From Varibaculum vaginae (GTDB lineage: Bacteria > Actinomycetota > Actinomycetes > Actinomycetales > Actinomycetaceae): a DNA stretch of 64,000 nucleotides. Each line of letters starts with the position of its first letter. Within the stretch, counting starts at the first letter, position 1. The translations under genes were made by a program, and so were the position numbers. The stretch is taken from positions 345,818 through 409,817 of the forward strand of contig NZ_UWNY01000002.1 in the NCBI RefSeq assembly GCF_900604285.1, given 5' to 3'. The notes under the pieces were generated by a model. The model saw only the letters and a list, made by a program, of their open reading frames with translations. It was not told the DNA's origin and did not search any database. Positions 18,533 through 26,236 of the stretch are shown here, in pieces.

Positions 18533-18634
18533 CCACGTCGAGACTATAGTATTGATGTCAAAGCTGGATTGGCAGCTGTTGTTGCGCGCTTGGATCCTTG
18601 CGCTTGTCGATTCTGATATGCGCTTGGCAACAAA
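18533..18634 (+). repeat. att-like direct repeat, copy B
   Basis: Second copy of the methyltransferase 3' end, offset 1,576 bp from copy A and in the same orientation. In the frame of the gene it would read HVETIVLMSKLD, a sensible alternative RumA C-terminus, so it looks like an imported allele and not a simple duplication. It cuts off the 5' end of the transposase remnant. Sequence after 18634 differs from that after copy A. Confidence 0.72.
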
Positions 18635-18845
18635 CGTATGTTTCTGTTGCCTTATCCCGTACGTTCGTTGTTGGGGATTGGCATGAATGAGAGCAGAGCA
18701 ATGAGGTGGATATCGGTCTTCGGTGCGTTGTGTTGTATGGCTCGTGCACCTTGGATTTTGTACGTTCTCTGGTAGTTTTATATAAAATTCTTTTGAAACA
18801 GCTATTTTCACATAAGTATGTGCGCGTGTGCTAAGAAAATGCCAT

Positions 18846-18860
18846 GTTACGATTCGTAAC
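18846..18860. promoter_or_regulatory. 15-bp perfect palindrome upstream of XRE gene
   Basis: GTTACGA-T-TCGTAAC is a perfect inverted repeat with a one-base centre. It lies about 145 bp before the XRE regulator, in the otherwise gene-free stretch 18640-19001. It is a candidate operator for that regulator or another repressor. Confidence 0.4.
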
Positions 18861-19001
18861 GCTTGTGTTCTCGTTCGTTCCTTTTCTATTCATATGTTGC
18901 TCGTTAGCCTGTAATTACGCAGTGCGATTATTAATTGCATTACGAGCAAAACAAATAATCGTTAAGAACGAAAACTTATGGCCAATGAAAGGAGTTATAC
19001 G

Positions 19002-19634
19002 ATGTTGTTAAGAGAAAAAATCAGAAATGCGCGCGTGGAAGCGGGTTTAACTCAGGAAGAACTTGCTGAAATGATTATGGTTTCTCGTTCTGCGGTAGCT
19101 AAGTGGGAAGGTGGGCGCGGTCTGCCGGATGTTGCAAATTTGAAGGTGATTGCGGATGCGCTGGGTGTTACTGTCGACTATTTGTTGGATAAAGACAATG
19201 CTATTGATTTGTCAATCATTAAGAAGCCTATTGATTTAGCGAAGTATGGTCTTAATGCAAAATTGGGTGTTCGTAAGAAAATCAAGATGAAGGAACAAAT
19301 TATTCGCGATGAATATGCAGATGCTGAAATTATTATGCTCACGGTGACGAAGTTTATTCCAAATTCGTCTGAAAAGTTTATGGATAATTTTATCGGGTGG
19401 ATTACTACTTTGTTTGGTGGTATTCCTTTCTTTGATACGTTTGCATTCGGTAAAGCGGTAGAGAGTATTGGCAGTGAACAGTATTACTTGGTGAATAAAA
19501 AAGAAAAGCAATTTTTTGTGCTGGTAACGGATGAGCATATTATTAGCAGAATGATGCGATTAAAGTTCACCGATAAGAAGATGCGTATTGGGGATAAGGA
19601 ATTTACACAAGTTGGTAAGTTGTGTGATAAGTAA
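19002..19634 (+). CDS. XRE family transcriptional regulator
   Basis: DNA-binding regulator of 210 aa. The N-terminal Cro/C1-type helix-turn-helix (about residues 3-60) contains LTQEELAEMIMVSRSAVAKWE, followed by LGVTVDYLLD, the usual end of the domain. The C-terminal ~130 residues form an uncharacterised domain with IIMLTVTKFI and FFVLVTDEHI strands, possibly a ligand sensor. The ATG at 19002 has AAAGGAG eight bases upstream; an ATG at 18978 would lie before this site and is less likely. AT-rich codon use and a Firmicute-like ribosome binding site indicate transfer. It stands alone, with no adjacent operon partner. Confidence 0.85.
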   Translation: MLLREKIRNARVEAGLTQEELAEMIMVSRSAVAKWEGGRGLPDVANLKVIADALGVTVDYLLDKDNAIDLSIIKKPIDLAKYGLNAKLGVRKKIKMKEQIIRDEYADAEIIMLTVTKFIPNSSEKFMDNFIGWITTLFGGIPFFDTFAFGKAVESIGSEQYYLVNKKEKQFFVLVTDEHIISRMMRLKFTDKKMRIGDKEFTQVGKLCDK

Positions 19635-20045
19635 GAACCGGTAGTTGGTTGGGAATTGGTCAGAAGAATGTGGTTTTCAGTTTTGATTTCCATATTCTCC
19701 TGATTTTTATTTTCCGCGTTCTGTACATGCTTTTAGTGTTTTTACGTGACAGTTGATCATAAGAAATGAAATTCGACTTTTACACACATATAAAAATGCA
19801 TATTCTTTACATCTAGCTAGTCTACTGAAAATATTCGACCTATGCGTCAAAAAAGTTCATTGGCACCAAGTCGTGATATTGACCATATAAAACGTTACAT
19901 TGGGCTTTTAGAAAGATATGTCATATATTGTCGAATGTTCATTATTTGTTGTTGGTAATATTTTCGATGTTTCTGCCTGCATAAAGATACGAAAGTGTGC
20001 ACTCGAAAAAGGACTGACGTACTAGGAGTTCTCTCCACTCATTGT

Positions 20046-20262
20046 GAGTGTGTTGCTTTGCTATCGCGTACGTAATGGGTGGTGCGTTTTACTCATGTAA
20101 CGCAGGGGTTTTCTGAGGGCAGGTTAAAAAGTTTGGTAGGCGGCGGCTTAGGATGATTCCCGGCGGCTTTTTTACGTGAGGTTTTTCTGTATGAGGAAAC
20201 ATAGCAACGATTTAAGGTCGAGTGCGCAGGATTTTAGCGTTAAAAGGTGCACCCACTTTGCA
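20046..20262. repeat. Island repeat, copy 1
   Basis: A ~215-bp non-coding repeat starting GAGTGTGTTGCTTTGC and containing GGCGGCGGCTTAGGATGATT and AGCAACGATTTAAGGTCGAG. It aligns with 22578-22792 almost throughout and, more weakly, with 23653-23855. It precedes the broken MBL-fold gene by about 100 bp. No open frame is conserved between copies. Confidence 0.75.
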
Positions 20263-20280
20263 CCCACCCTGCGAAGTGGG
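20252..20280. terminator. Hairpin at end of repeat copy 1
   Basis: Arms CCCACTT and AAGTGGG pair over a 15-base loop and are followed by GGTTTATAAT. The weak T-run makes terminator function uncertain. Confidence 0.3.
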
Positions 20281-20361
20281 GGTTTATAATTCTTCATACT
20301 GAATTATTCTTTGCTTTTTTGAAATAATGGTGTTTAAAAAAGGAGACTTAAAATTATCAGA

Positions 20362-20748
20362 TTGTTATATCTTTTCGATGATAAGATAAAGCCTCTTACC
20401 ATGCGGGGTAAATATTATTGTAAGCCGGAAGAAACAGGTGTGCTACAAGAAGGACTAATCTGCATCCGAGAATATGATGTAAATTTTTGGTTTTATCCTA
20501 AAAATGGAAAAACGGTTGCATTTGACAGCGGTCATATTAACTATAAGGGTATTGACGAGGAATTTCAGAAAATAGATATTATGCCGGAAAACATTAAGCA
20601 CTTGTTTTTAACGCGTTTTGATACCGATCATGCGGGCGGCATTGATAAAAGCGGGCGCAATATGTTTCCAAATGCCAAAGTTTATATGGGCGAGGAAGAA
20701 AACAAGTACTTTGTAAGCGCGCAAACTTCATCAGCCGACTTTCAATGA
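20362..20748 (+). pseudogene. Truncated MBL-fold metallohydrolase
   Basis: N-terminal half of a metallo-beta-lactamase-fold hydrolase. The first metal motif reads LTRFDTDHAGG where relatives have LTHxDxDHxGG, so the first histidine is replaced by Arg. The frame stops after VYMGEEENKYF, well before the other metal ligands. At the 5' end AAGGAG is followed by CTT AAA ATT ATC AGA, as if an original ATG start had been lost; the listed TTG start at 20362 is too far from it. The gene is almost certainly dead. The next gene begins 86 bp later. Confidence 0.7.
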
Positions 20749-20834
20749 AGAATGCCGACCGGGGAAGAAGACGATGATCATGCGTCTGCGTCTATCAAAA
20801 CTGTAAAGCCTTCATAGTCAAAGGAGTAAATAAA

Positions 20835-21773
20835 ATGAGTTTGAATTATAAACTTGCGTCAGGAATAGTGAGACTATTAAATGTCAAAAAAATGTTTTTA
20901 AAGAACAAAGAAGAAATGCTTGAGTATGCAAAGGGAGAAAATGCAAAAGAAGTATTCAATTTAGAAAAGGCACTGAAGAGGGCAAAGAGAAAAAAGTATT
21001 ATCTTTACGACAGAGATGTTATGGGATACAGGCTGATTTTATATCAAAAAAATAAGAGTCTGTCTCATGCGGCGGTTCTCTATCTCTTCGGCGGAGGAAT
21101 GATTACACAACCGAATAAGTTGGATTTTCCTTTGGCAGAAAGAATCATGGAAAAGACGGGAAAAGATGTTTGGTTTTTATTTTATCCTCTTTGTTCGGAG
21201 GATGTAAAGGTTGATAAAACCTATGAAGTTTGTTTCGAAACCTATAAGTTAATGACGGAAACTTATAAGGCAGAAAATATCAGCGTCCTTGGATTCTCGT
21301 CGGGTGCGTGCCTATCTATCGGAATTTTTTTACATAATAATGCTTTAGGTAGACCTCTTAAAATGCCCGGCAAAATTATTTCAGTTTCTCCGGGCGGAAT
21401 TCCCGATGTAAGTCTTGACAAAAATAAGGGAATATGGGAGAGGTTAAACGAACTTAATCATAGAGACATAATGATTGAACCTACATATATTAAAACTGCA
21501 AGAGAAATTTTAAAGGGAGATGAAGATTTACCGGAATATATGTTAGACGGAACGGTAGGAGATTTTACCGACTTTCCGAAAGCATATTTTTATTACGGCG
21601 AAAATGAATGCCTCTACGCCTTTGCGGGAGAATTTAGAAAAGCCATGGAAAAATACCATGCCCCCTATGAAATCGTTGTTGGTAAGGGAATGTGTCACTG
21701 CTATCCTATGGCGAGGTTTTTTAGAGAGGGAAGAGAGGCGCAGGATCAAATTGTTGAATTATTGAAATCGTAA
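20835..21773 (+). CDS. Alpha/beta hydrolase (HSL/acetyl-esterase-like)
   Basis: Predicted esterase of 312 aa. The oxyanion-hole region is LYLFGGGM near residue 80, the nucleophile elbow GFSSGA near 156 (Ser at the centre), an acidic residue lies in YYGENECLY near 257, and the catalytic-His region GMCHCYP is near 288. These positions fit the hormone-sensitive-lipase branch. No signal peptide is seen, so a cytoplasmic esterase of unknown substrate is likely. The ATG has AAAGGAG at a good distance. AT-rich, Lys-rich composition resembles Firmicutes. It is the only clearly intact enzyme gene of the island. Confidence 0.82.
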   Translation: MSLNYKLASGIVRLLNVKKMFLKNKEEMLEYAKGENAKEVFNLEKALKRAKRKKYYLYDRDVMGYRLILYQKNKSLSHAAVLYLFGGGMITQPNKLDFPLAERIMEKTGKDVWFLFYPLCSEDVKVDKTYEVCFETYKLMTETYKAENISVLGFSSGACLSIGIFLHNNALGRPLKMPGKIISVSPGGIPDVSLDKNKGIWERLNELNHRDIMIEPTYIKTAREILKGDEDLPEYMLDGTVGDFTDFPKAYFYYGENECLYAFAGEFRKAMEKYHAPYEIVVGKGMCHCYPMARFFREGREAQDQIVELLKS

Positions 21774-21919
21774 TCTAAAGATGAAGAAGAGGAATTTGGA
21801 AATGCGAGAAGTCGGAGTTCTTATTTATAGAAGGATAACTCAAGACAAATCGCCTGTTATGGATAATATGTCATCGGTGGAACGTGTGAAAAGAAGAGAT
21901 TTGAAAATCTAACCTTGTA

Positions 21920-22386
21920 ATTGAAACCGTCATTTTATGCTCTGCATTTTTTGCGCTCTGTTTTTTGGGGTACCGGCACGGACGAGAAAAATTTGAGAAA
22001 TTACATGTCCTATCCTGACGAAATTCAAAAGCAAATCAAAGAGATTGAAGAGTATCAGGTAAATATAAGGAAACAGGCAGATTCGCCGCATGAATCGCGA
22101 ATTTGTACTGTTTAGCGTTTTGTTTTAATTTTTGGAATTGTAATCATTCAGACGAACTTTATGCATAACTTTCTATGCTTGCTGATTTTAGGTGAGACGT
22201 TAAGTGCTTTTGGCCTTTTCGTTATTGATCTACTATGGTGGAGAAACGCAAAGAGGATTAGGTTATTAAAAATACCGCAAAAGGAACTCTACCAAAATCC
22301 TAAAAGCACATTGAAGCTTTTTTAAGAGCGCTGGTTTTGTATTTTTTGTCGCTGTGCTTGACGGATATCTATTGACTCTATTTTGA
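21920..22386 (+). pseudogene. Broken paralogue of the 23874 membrane-protein gene
   Basis: Translated in three frames, this stretch matches the whole intact protein encoded at 23874-24353. The pieces are IETVILCSAFFALCFLG, then GTGTDEKNLRNYMSYPDE, then LCLLILGETLSAFGLFVIDLLWW and KIPQKELYQNPK, ending in LTLF. At least two frameshifts (near 21968 and 22310) and an in-frame TAG near 22113 interrupt it. The start codon also seems lost. It follows the hydrolase gene by about 150 bp. Confidence 0.75.
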
Positions 22387-22902
22387 CCAACAACCATTGT
22401 GAGAGTGATTTATGGATATCATACGAGCCGCTCTGGTCAGAATGACAATAGCTGTAATCTTTGATATTTGACCTCCACCATTATACGACATTCTCTTTGC
22501 CGGCTTCGATCCGGCAACGATAGTTAAGGCTCTTTTCTTGATGCTGGGTTATCATCGGGGTAGTCTTGATACATTTTGAGTCTGTTGCTTTGCTATCGCG
22601 TTCGTAATCTGTGCTGCATTTTTATTCATGCAGCGCAGGGGTTTTCCGAGGGCAGGGTAAAAAGTTTGTAGGCGGCGGCTTAGGATGATTCCCGGCGGGT
22701 TTTTTAAGTGCGGTTTTGCTGTATGCGGAAACTAGCAACGATTTAAGGTCGAGTGCGCAGTATTTTAGCGTTAAAAGATGCCCCCTTTGCATACAAGTTT
22801 TCAGGTTGGAAATGAGTTTTAGGCTTATTATCCTGGTGCGAAATTGGTGGTATGTTAGTTGAATAATTAGGGTAGGCGACTCATTAACAAGGTGGTGCTC
22901 AA
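22387..22902. other. 516-bp gene-free stretch in the island
   Basis: No coding frame is supported on either strand. It contains repeat copy 2 (22578-22792). Just before the next gene, AAGGTGG could serve as a ribosome binding site. Confidence 0.5.
22578..22792. repeat. Island repeat, copy 2
   Basis: Second copy of the ~215-bp repeat. The central block, from GGCGGCGGCTTAGGATGATT to AGTGCGCAG, is nearly identical to copy 1, with short indels elsewhere. It ends about 110 bp before the DUF4097-like gene, mirroring the distance between copy 1 and its downstream gene. Confidence 0.75.
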
Positions 22903-23505
22903 GTGGCAAATATTAGCAAATTTGTGGCAAAAACGAGAGATATTAGCTTAACTGTTAGAAGAGCTGATTCTTTTAACATTAGCTATATTAATTGTGAAAA
23001 AGATATATTTGAGATAGAAGAAAATCAAGACGGAATAAAACTTGTTCAAACAGAAAAGGTTTCGGCTTTTTACTGGTTTAGGTGGCTAGTTAAAGGCAAT
23101 CCAGAAGTCATTGTTACGTTGCCTGAGAATGTTGATGTTTGTGAGATTGAAGCTGAGTCTAATCAAGTATTAGTAACAGATATTAAAGCTAACAAGATTT
23201 ATGCAGAAGTTCATAATGGCAAGGTGGAAGTAAGCAATGTTCAGGCGGATGATGTTTTTCTGAAGTGTCTTAATGGTTCCGCTGTGGCGCATAATGTTAA
23301 GGCGGTTGCTTCTTGTATGGTGGATACGTTAAATGGCACGAGTGTTTTAGAAGGCGAAATTACCAAGGATGCCTGTCTTGAAGTAGTTTGTGAGAATGGT
23401 ATTACCGAGGTTTCTGATAAGAATAAGCTCAATCTTGGGTGCAAAACAGATGGATATATTCACTATGCTGTGCATTGCTTGAATGGAAAAGCTGTAGTGC
23501 AGTAA
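22903..23505 (+). CDS. DUF4097-like beta-strand repeat protein
   Basis: A 200-aa protein with short repeated beta strands separated by turns (IEAESNQVLVTDIKAN, IYAEVHNGKVEVSNVQAD, LKCLNGSAVAHNVKA), the pattern of DUF4097 putative adhesin/beta-helix proteins. No signal peptide, membrane segment or anchoring motif is visible, so it may be intracellular. The start is GTG, preceded by AAGGTGG. Homologues in Firmicutes often sit with PspC or LiaF-like stress proteins, but none is nearby. AT-rich composition is shared with the island. Confidence 0.65.
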   Translation: MANISKFVAKTRDISLTVRRADSFNISYINCEKDIFEIEENQDGIKLVQTEKVSAFYWFRWLVKGNPEVIVTLPENVDVCEIEAESNQVLVTDIKANKIYAEVHNGKVEVSNVQADDVFLKCLNGSAVAHNVKAVASCMVDTLNGTSVLEGEITKDACLEVVCENGITEVSDKNKLNLGCKTDGYIHYAVHCLNGKAVVQ

Positions 23506-23652
23506 TAAGATTGAGGCGTTTTCCTAAAAAGATATTAAGTCAAATCAAACCTTGTAGCGATAGCTTTTCCTATCGTTAAAATGTGCACCCAATATCCATG
23601 CTGTGTATCCAAAAAGTGGAGACGTATTACCTGAGCTCTTAATTAATTTTTT

Positions 23653-23855
23653 GAGTGTGTTGTTTTCTTACCATGTGCGTAATGGGAGGTTTATTTTTCT
23701 CATGGATTGCAGGGGATTCCCGGGAGTACCGTTAAATGTTTAATCCGTGGCGGTCAATACGGGCTTACTCGCAGTTTCTGAAGCCAGTTTTATTGTTGGT
23801 GGAAACAATCAACGCTATAAACTGACTCGTGCAGGTATGTTTACTTAGTCTGCTT
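23653..23855. repeat. Island repeat, copy 3 (diverged)
   Basis: Weaker third copy. Matching blocks are TTGAGTGTGTTG, GCGTAATGGG, TGCAGGGGATTCCCGGGAG against GCAGGGGTTTTCTGAGGG, GTTAAATGTTT, and GGAAACAATCAACG against GGAAACATAGCAACG. It ends about 20 bp before the membrane-protein gene. It fills most of the gap 23506-23873, which has no gene. Confidence 0.5.
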
Positions 23856-23873
23856 CGGTGGTAGGGGACGCGT

Positions 23874-24353
23874 ATGCTTTTTATCGAAACGGTTATTTTG
23901 TGTGTGGTGTTCTTTGGGGTCTGCTACTTAGGGACTGGCACGGATCAGAAAAATTTAAAATATTACAGTTCCTATCCGGATAAAGTTCAAAACCGCATCC
24001 AAGAGATTGCCGAGTATCGCGGAAAGTTTAAGGAAACAGGGAAAGTTCGTATCTGGGTAGCAAATTTTATCGTATTTACCCTCTTATTTTTGCTTTTGGG
24101 AATCCCTATTCGCCAGGAAAACTTCGCTTATAACTTTATATGTTTGCTGATTCTGGGGCAGACCTTAAATGTTTTCGACCTGCTCGTCATTGATCTGCTG
24201 TGGTGGAGGAATAGCGAGCGGATAAGATTATCGAAAATACCGCAAAAAGAGCTTTATAGAGATCCGAAAAAGCATATCGAGGCATTTATAAGAGCGCTGT
24301 TGCTCTACTTTTTCGTGGCGCTAGTTGACGGATGTCTATTAACTTTATTTTGA
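23874..24353 (+). CDS. Uncharacterised membrane protein (intact paralogue)
   Basis: A 159-aa protein with about four hydrophobic helices: near residues 2-20, 58-76 (IVFTLLFLLLGIPI), 84-104 (FICLLILGQTLNVFDLLVI) and 140-158 (LLLYFFVALVDGCLLTLF). A conserved cytoplasmic-type segment GTGTDQKNLKYYSSYPDK follows the first helix. I do not recognise the family. A decayed copy lies 1.5 kb upstream, and both are near copies of the island repeat. No clear ribosome binding site precedes the ATG (TAGGGGACGCGT is nearest). Function unknown. Confidence 0.65.
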   Translation: MLFIETVILCVVFFGVCYLGTGTDQKNLKYYSSYPDKVQNRIQEIAEYRGKFKETGKVRIWVANFIVFTLLFLLLGIPIRQENFAYNFICLLILGQTLNVFDLLVIDLLWWRNSERIRLSKIPQKELYRDPKKHIEAFIRALLLYFFVALVDGCLLTLF

Positions 24354-24547
24354 CGAATAACTGTCAGAAGTGTTTTCTCTGGATGGGGAGTGAAAGCTGC
24401 TGACGTCCTTACAATCGCACGTGTCGAGGGAGTGTCCGCTAGTTTTGAAAGGTTTCATCCAATTAACAAATCTGTGTGCTGGTTGCAGTGGAAGAGGTAT
24501 TTATAGCAAAACACGAAAAATGGTGAGCAGCCGCATAGTTACCTAAG

Positions 24548-24576
24548 TTGATAACAGTTCTCATTACTGTTAAGTT
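24548..24576 (+). promoter_or_regulatory. znu promoter with palindromic operator
   Basis: TTGATA (24548-24553), a 17-base spacer and TAAGTT (24571-24576) form a good -35/-10 pair. A perfect inverted repeat, TAACAGT (24552-24558) and ACTGTTA (24566-24572), overlaps both elements. Read on the minus strand, GTAATGAGAACTGTTATC matches a classical Fur-family box at 13 of 18 positions by my hand alignment. It is a probable Zur-type zinc repression site controlling znuA onward. Confidence 0.62.
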
Positions 24577-24627
24577 TTTTGAACGAAACAAGTAATTTGC
24601 TGAGCGAAACTCAAAACGGTTAGGAAA

Positions 24628-25578
24628 ATGGTGCATAAAAATAGCTTGAAATCTCTTCTGGCATCGCTGATTGCTGCCCTGTTGGTGTTTTCCATAGCAG
24701 GGTGCACTACTCGCGCCCAGGGAGGGGTAAATGCGAAAAATGCTGGAGAAACAAATAAACCCCTGGTCTATGCGACTTTCTTCCCTGTGGCTGATCTGAC
24801 CAGCAGGATAGTCGGCGACAAGATGGAAGTTAAAACCGTTATTAAAGGCTCCCAGGAGCCTCACGACTTTGAACTACAAACCAGCGATCGTGCTGAACTC
24901 TCAAAAGCCGATCTAATCATTTATAACGGTGCCGGAATGGAAGGTTTTATCGATGACCTCCGCGAGAGTCTCGGAGGAGATAGTAAATTCCTAGATCTAT
25001 CGCAGGGGCTAACCCTATTAAGAAATAAGGATGCAGCCCGCACCGATACCACCGCAGTTAACCCCCATACTTGGCTCAGCGTTAAAAATGCCCAGGCAGA
25101 GCTGAAAACAATCTGTGAAAAAGTTAGTGCTATAGATCCTGAAAATGCTAGCTATTACCGCGAAAATCTGGAAAAATCCCAACAAAAATTCCGGGTGCTA
25201 GACAAAAAATTTGCCCGGGAAATCGCTAAAGTTCCCGCTGACAAACGTTATTTCGTTGCCTCCCATGCAGCTTTTAACTATTTGGCAGATGACTATGGAC
25301 TCAAACAGGTGGCTGTCACCGGGATTTCTCCCGAGGACGAACCTTCGGCTAACCAATTGGCTACCATTGCTGATTTCGTGAAGAAACATCAGATCAGCAC
25401 GATTTTTTTTGAGGGGAAAGCCACTCCGAAGGTTGCGGAAACTCTAGCGCGCACTACCGGAGCTAAAACTGGCACCCTCTACACCATGGAGCACTTAACC
25501 AAGGAGGAAGCAGCGCTGGGGTATCTAGGTTTGATGGAGAAAAACCTAACTAACTTGATGGAATCCTTCGGTGAATAA
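24628..25578 (+). CDS. znuA: Zinc ABC transporter substrate-binding lipoprotein
   Basis: Metal-binding lipoprotein of the cluster A-I family, 316 aa. The signal peptide ends in the lipobox FSIAGC with lipidated Cys26. Likely zinc ligands are His79 (EPHDFELQ), His147 (NPHTWLS), His213 (ASHAAF) and an acidic residue near 288 (LYTMEHL). There is no long His-rich loop. The gene starts a four-gene operon behind a palindrome-controlled promoter, and the next GTG overlaps its end by eight bases. Zinc is favoured over manganese because of the three histidines and the Pht partner gene. Confidence 0.88.
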   Translation: MVHKNSLKSLLASLIAALLVFSIAGCTTRAQGGVNAKNAGETNKPLVYATFFPVADLTSRIVGDKMEVKTVIKGSQEPHDFELQTSDRAELSKADLIIYNGAGMEGFIDDLRESLGGDSKFLDLSQGLTLLRNKDAARTDTTAVNPHTWLSVKNAQAELKTICEKVSAIDPENASYYRENLEKSQQKFRVLDKKFAREIAKVPADKRYFVASHAAFNYLADDYGLKQVAVTGISPEDEPSANQLATIADFVKKHQISTIFFEGKATPKVAETLARTTGAKTGTLYTMEHLTKEEAALGYLGLMEKNLTNLMESFGE

Positions 25579-26236
25579 GATTCTGGAAGTAAATAAAGTA
25601 GCCTTTGCTTACGCAGATGAACTGGTGCTGCAGTCAGTGGATTTATCCCTTACTGCCGGAAAGTTTGTGGCGGTAAGTGGCGATAATGGGGCAGGAAAAT
25701 CCACCCTGATGAATCTAATCCTAGGCAATTTGCGTCCCTCGCAAGGAGAAATTCGTCTTTTCGGAGACCTGGGAAGCTTAGACAACCACTATCGGGACCT
25801 CGCCTATCTGTCCCAAAATGCGGTAAGTGGCTACCGTAACTTTCCTACCACCGTGGCGGAGCTGGTGCGGATCCATCTGGCACATCTGAAAAGAAAAAGC
25901 GAAGTTTCCAGCCTGCTGGACACTGTGGGGTTAAGCGGGGTACGTAACCATCGCTTGCGTGAGCTGTCCGGTGGGCAGCTGCAGCGAGTGGGAGTCTTAC
26001 TGGCGCTCATTAAGCAGGCGCGTCTGATTCTCTTGGATGAACCTACAGGTGGTATTGATCAAAAATTTTCGCTCGATCTTTACCACCTATTGCGTGAGCA
26101 ATGTGACCAGGGGAAATCGGTTTTGATGGTTACTCATCAATTGGCAGAGGTATCTCCGTTCTTAGATAGTGCTTATCGCTTGTCCGCAGGAAAAATCTTT
26201 TCTCTTAAACTGGAAGAAAATGAGGCCGGCCGATGA
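25571..26236 (+). CDS. znuC: Zinc ABC transporter ATP-binding protein
   Basis: ATPase of the metal importer, 221 aa. Walker A GDNGAGKST is near residues 37-45, the signature LSGGQLQRVG near 135, Walker B LILLDEP near 153-159, and the switch His in VTHQ near 190. It is somewhat short, ending soon after the switch region, which is common in this family. The GTG start overlaps znuA, and the end overlaps the permease by four bases (ATGA), so the subunits are coupled. Confidence 0.9.
   Translation: MNKILEVNKVAFAYADELVLQSVDLSLTAGKFVAVSGDNGAGKSTLMNLILGNLRPSQGEIRLFGDLGSLDNHYRDLAYLSQNAVSGYRNFPTTVAELVRIHLAHLKRKSEVSSLLDTVGLSGVRNHRLRELSGGQLQRVGVLLALIKQARLILLDEPTGGIDQKFSLDLYHLLREQCDQGKSVLMVTHQLAEVSPFLDSAYRLSAGKIFSLKLEENEAGR

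Larger units (their letters stand above)
19635..20361. other. 727-bp gene-free stretch in the island
   Basis: No convincing coding frame. It contains the first copy of the ~215-bp island repeat (20046-20262) and a hairpin at 20252-20280. The AT-rich part 19690-19990 shows no structure that I can name. Confidence 0.5.

Noticed and set aside
18245-18616. 123-aa plus-strand ORF across the transposase and repeat copy B
   Set aside because: It is antisense to the transposase remnant and its end is repeat DNA; composition follows the other strand's coding.
22622-22909. 95-aa minus-strand ORF over repeat copy 2
   Set aside because: The frame is not kept in copies 1 and 3 of the repeat, so it is not a conserved protein.
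24411-24440. GCACGTGTCGAGGGAGTGTCC as a third att-like copy marking the right end of the island
   Set aside because: It resembles CACGTCGAGTGTGT only with an insertion and two extra bases, and the following sequence does not match. Its position at the composition change is suggestive, but the similarity could be chance.
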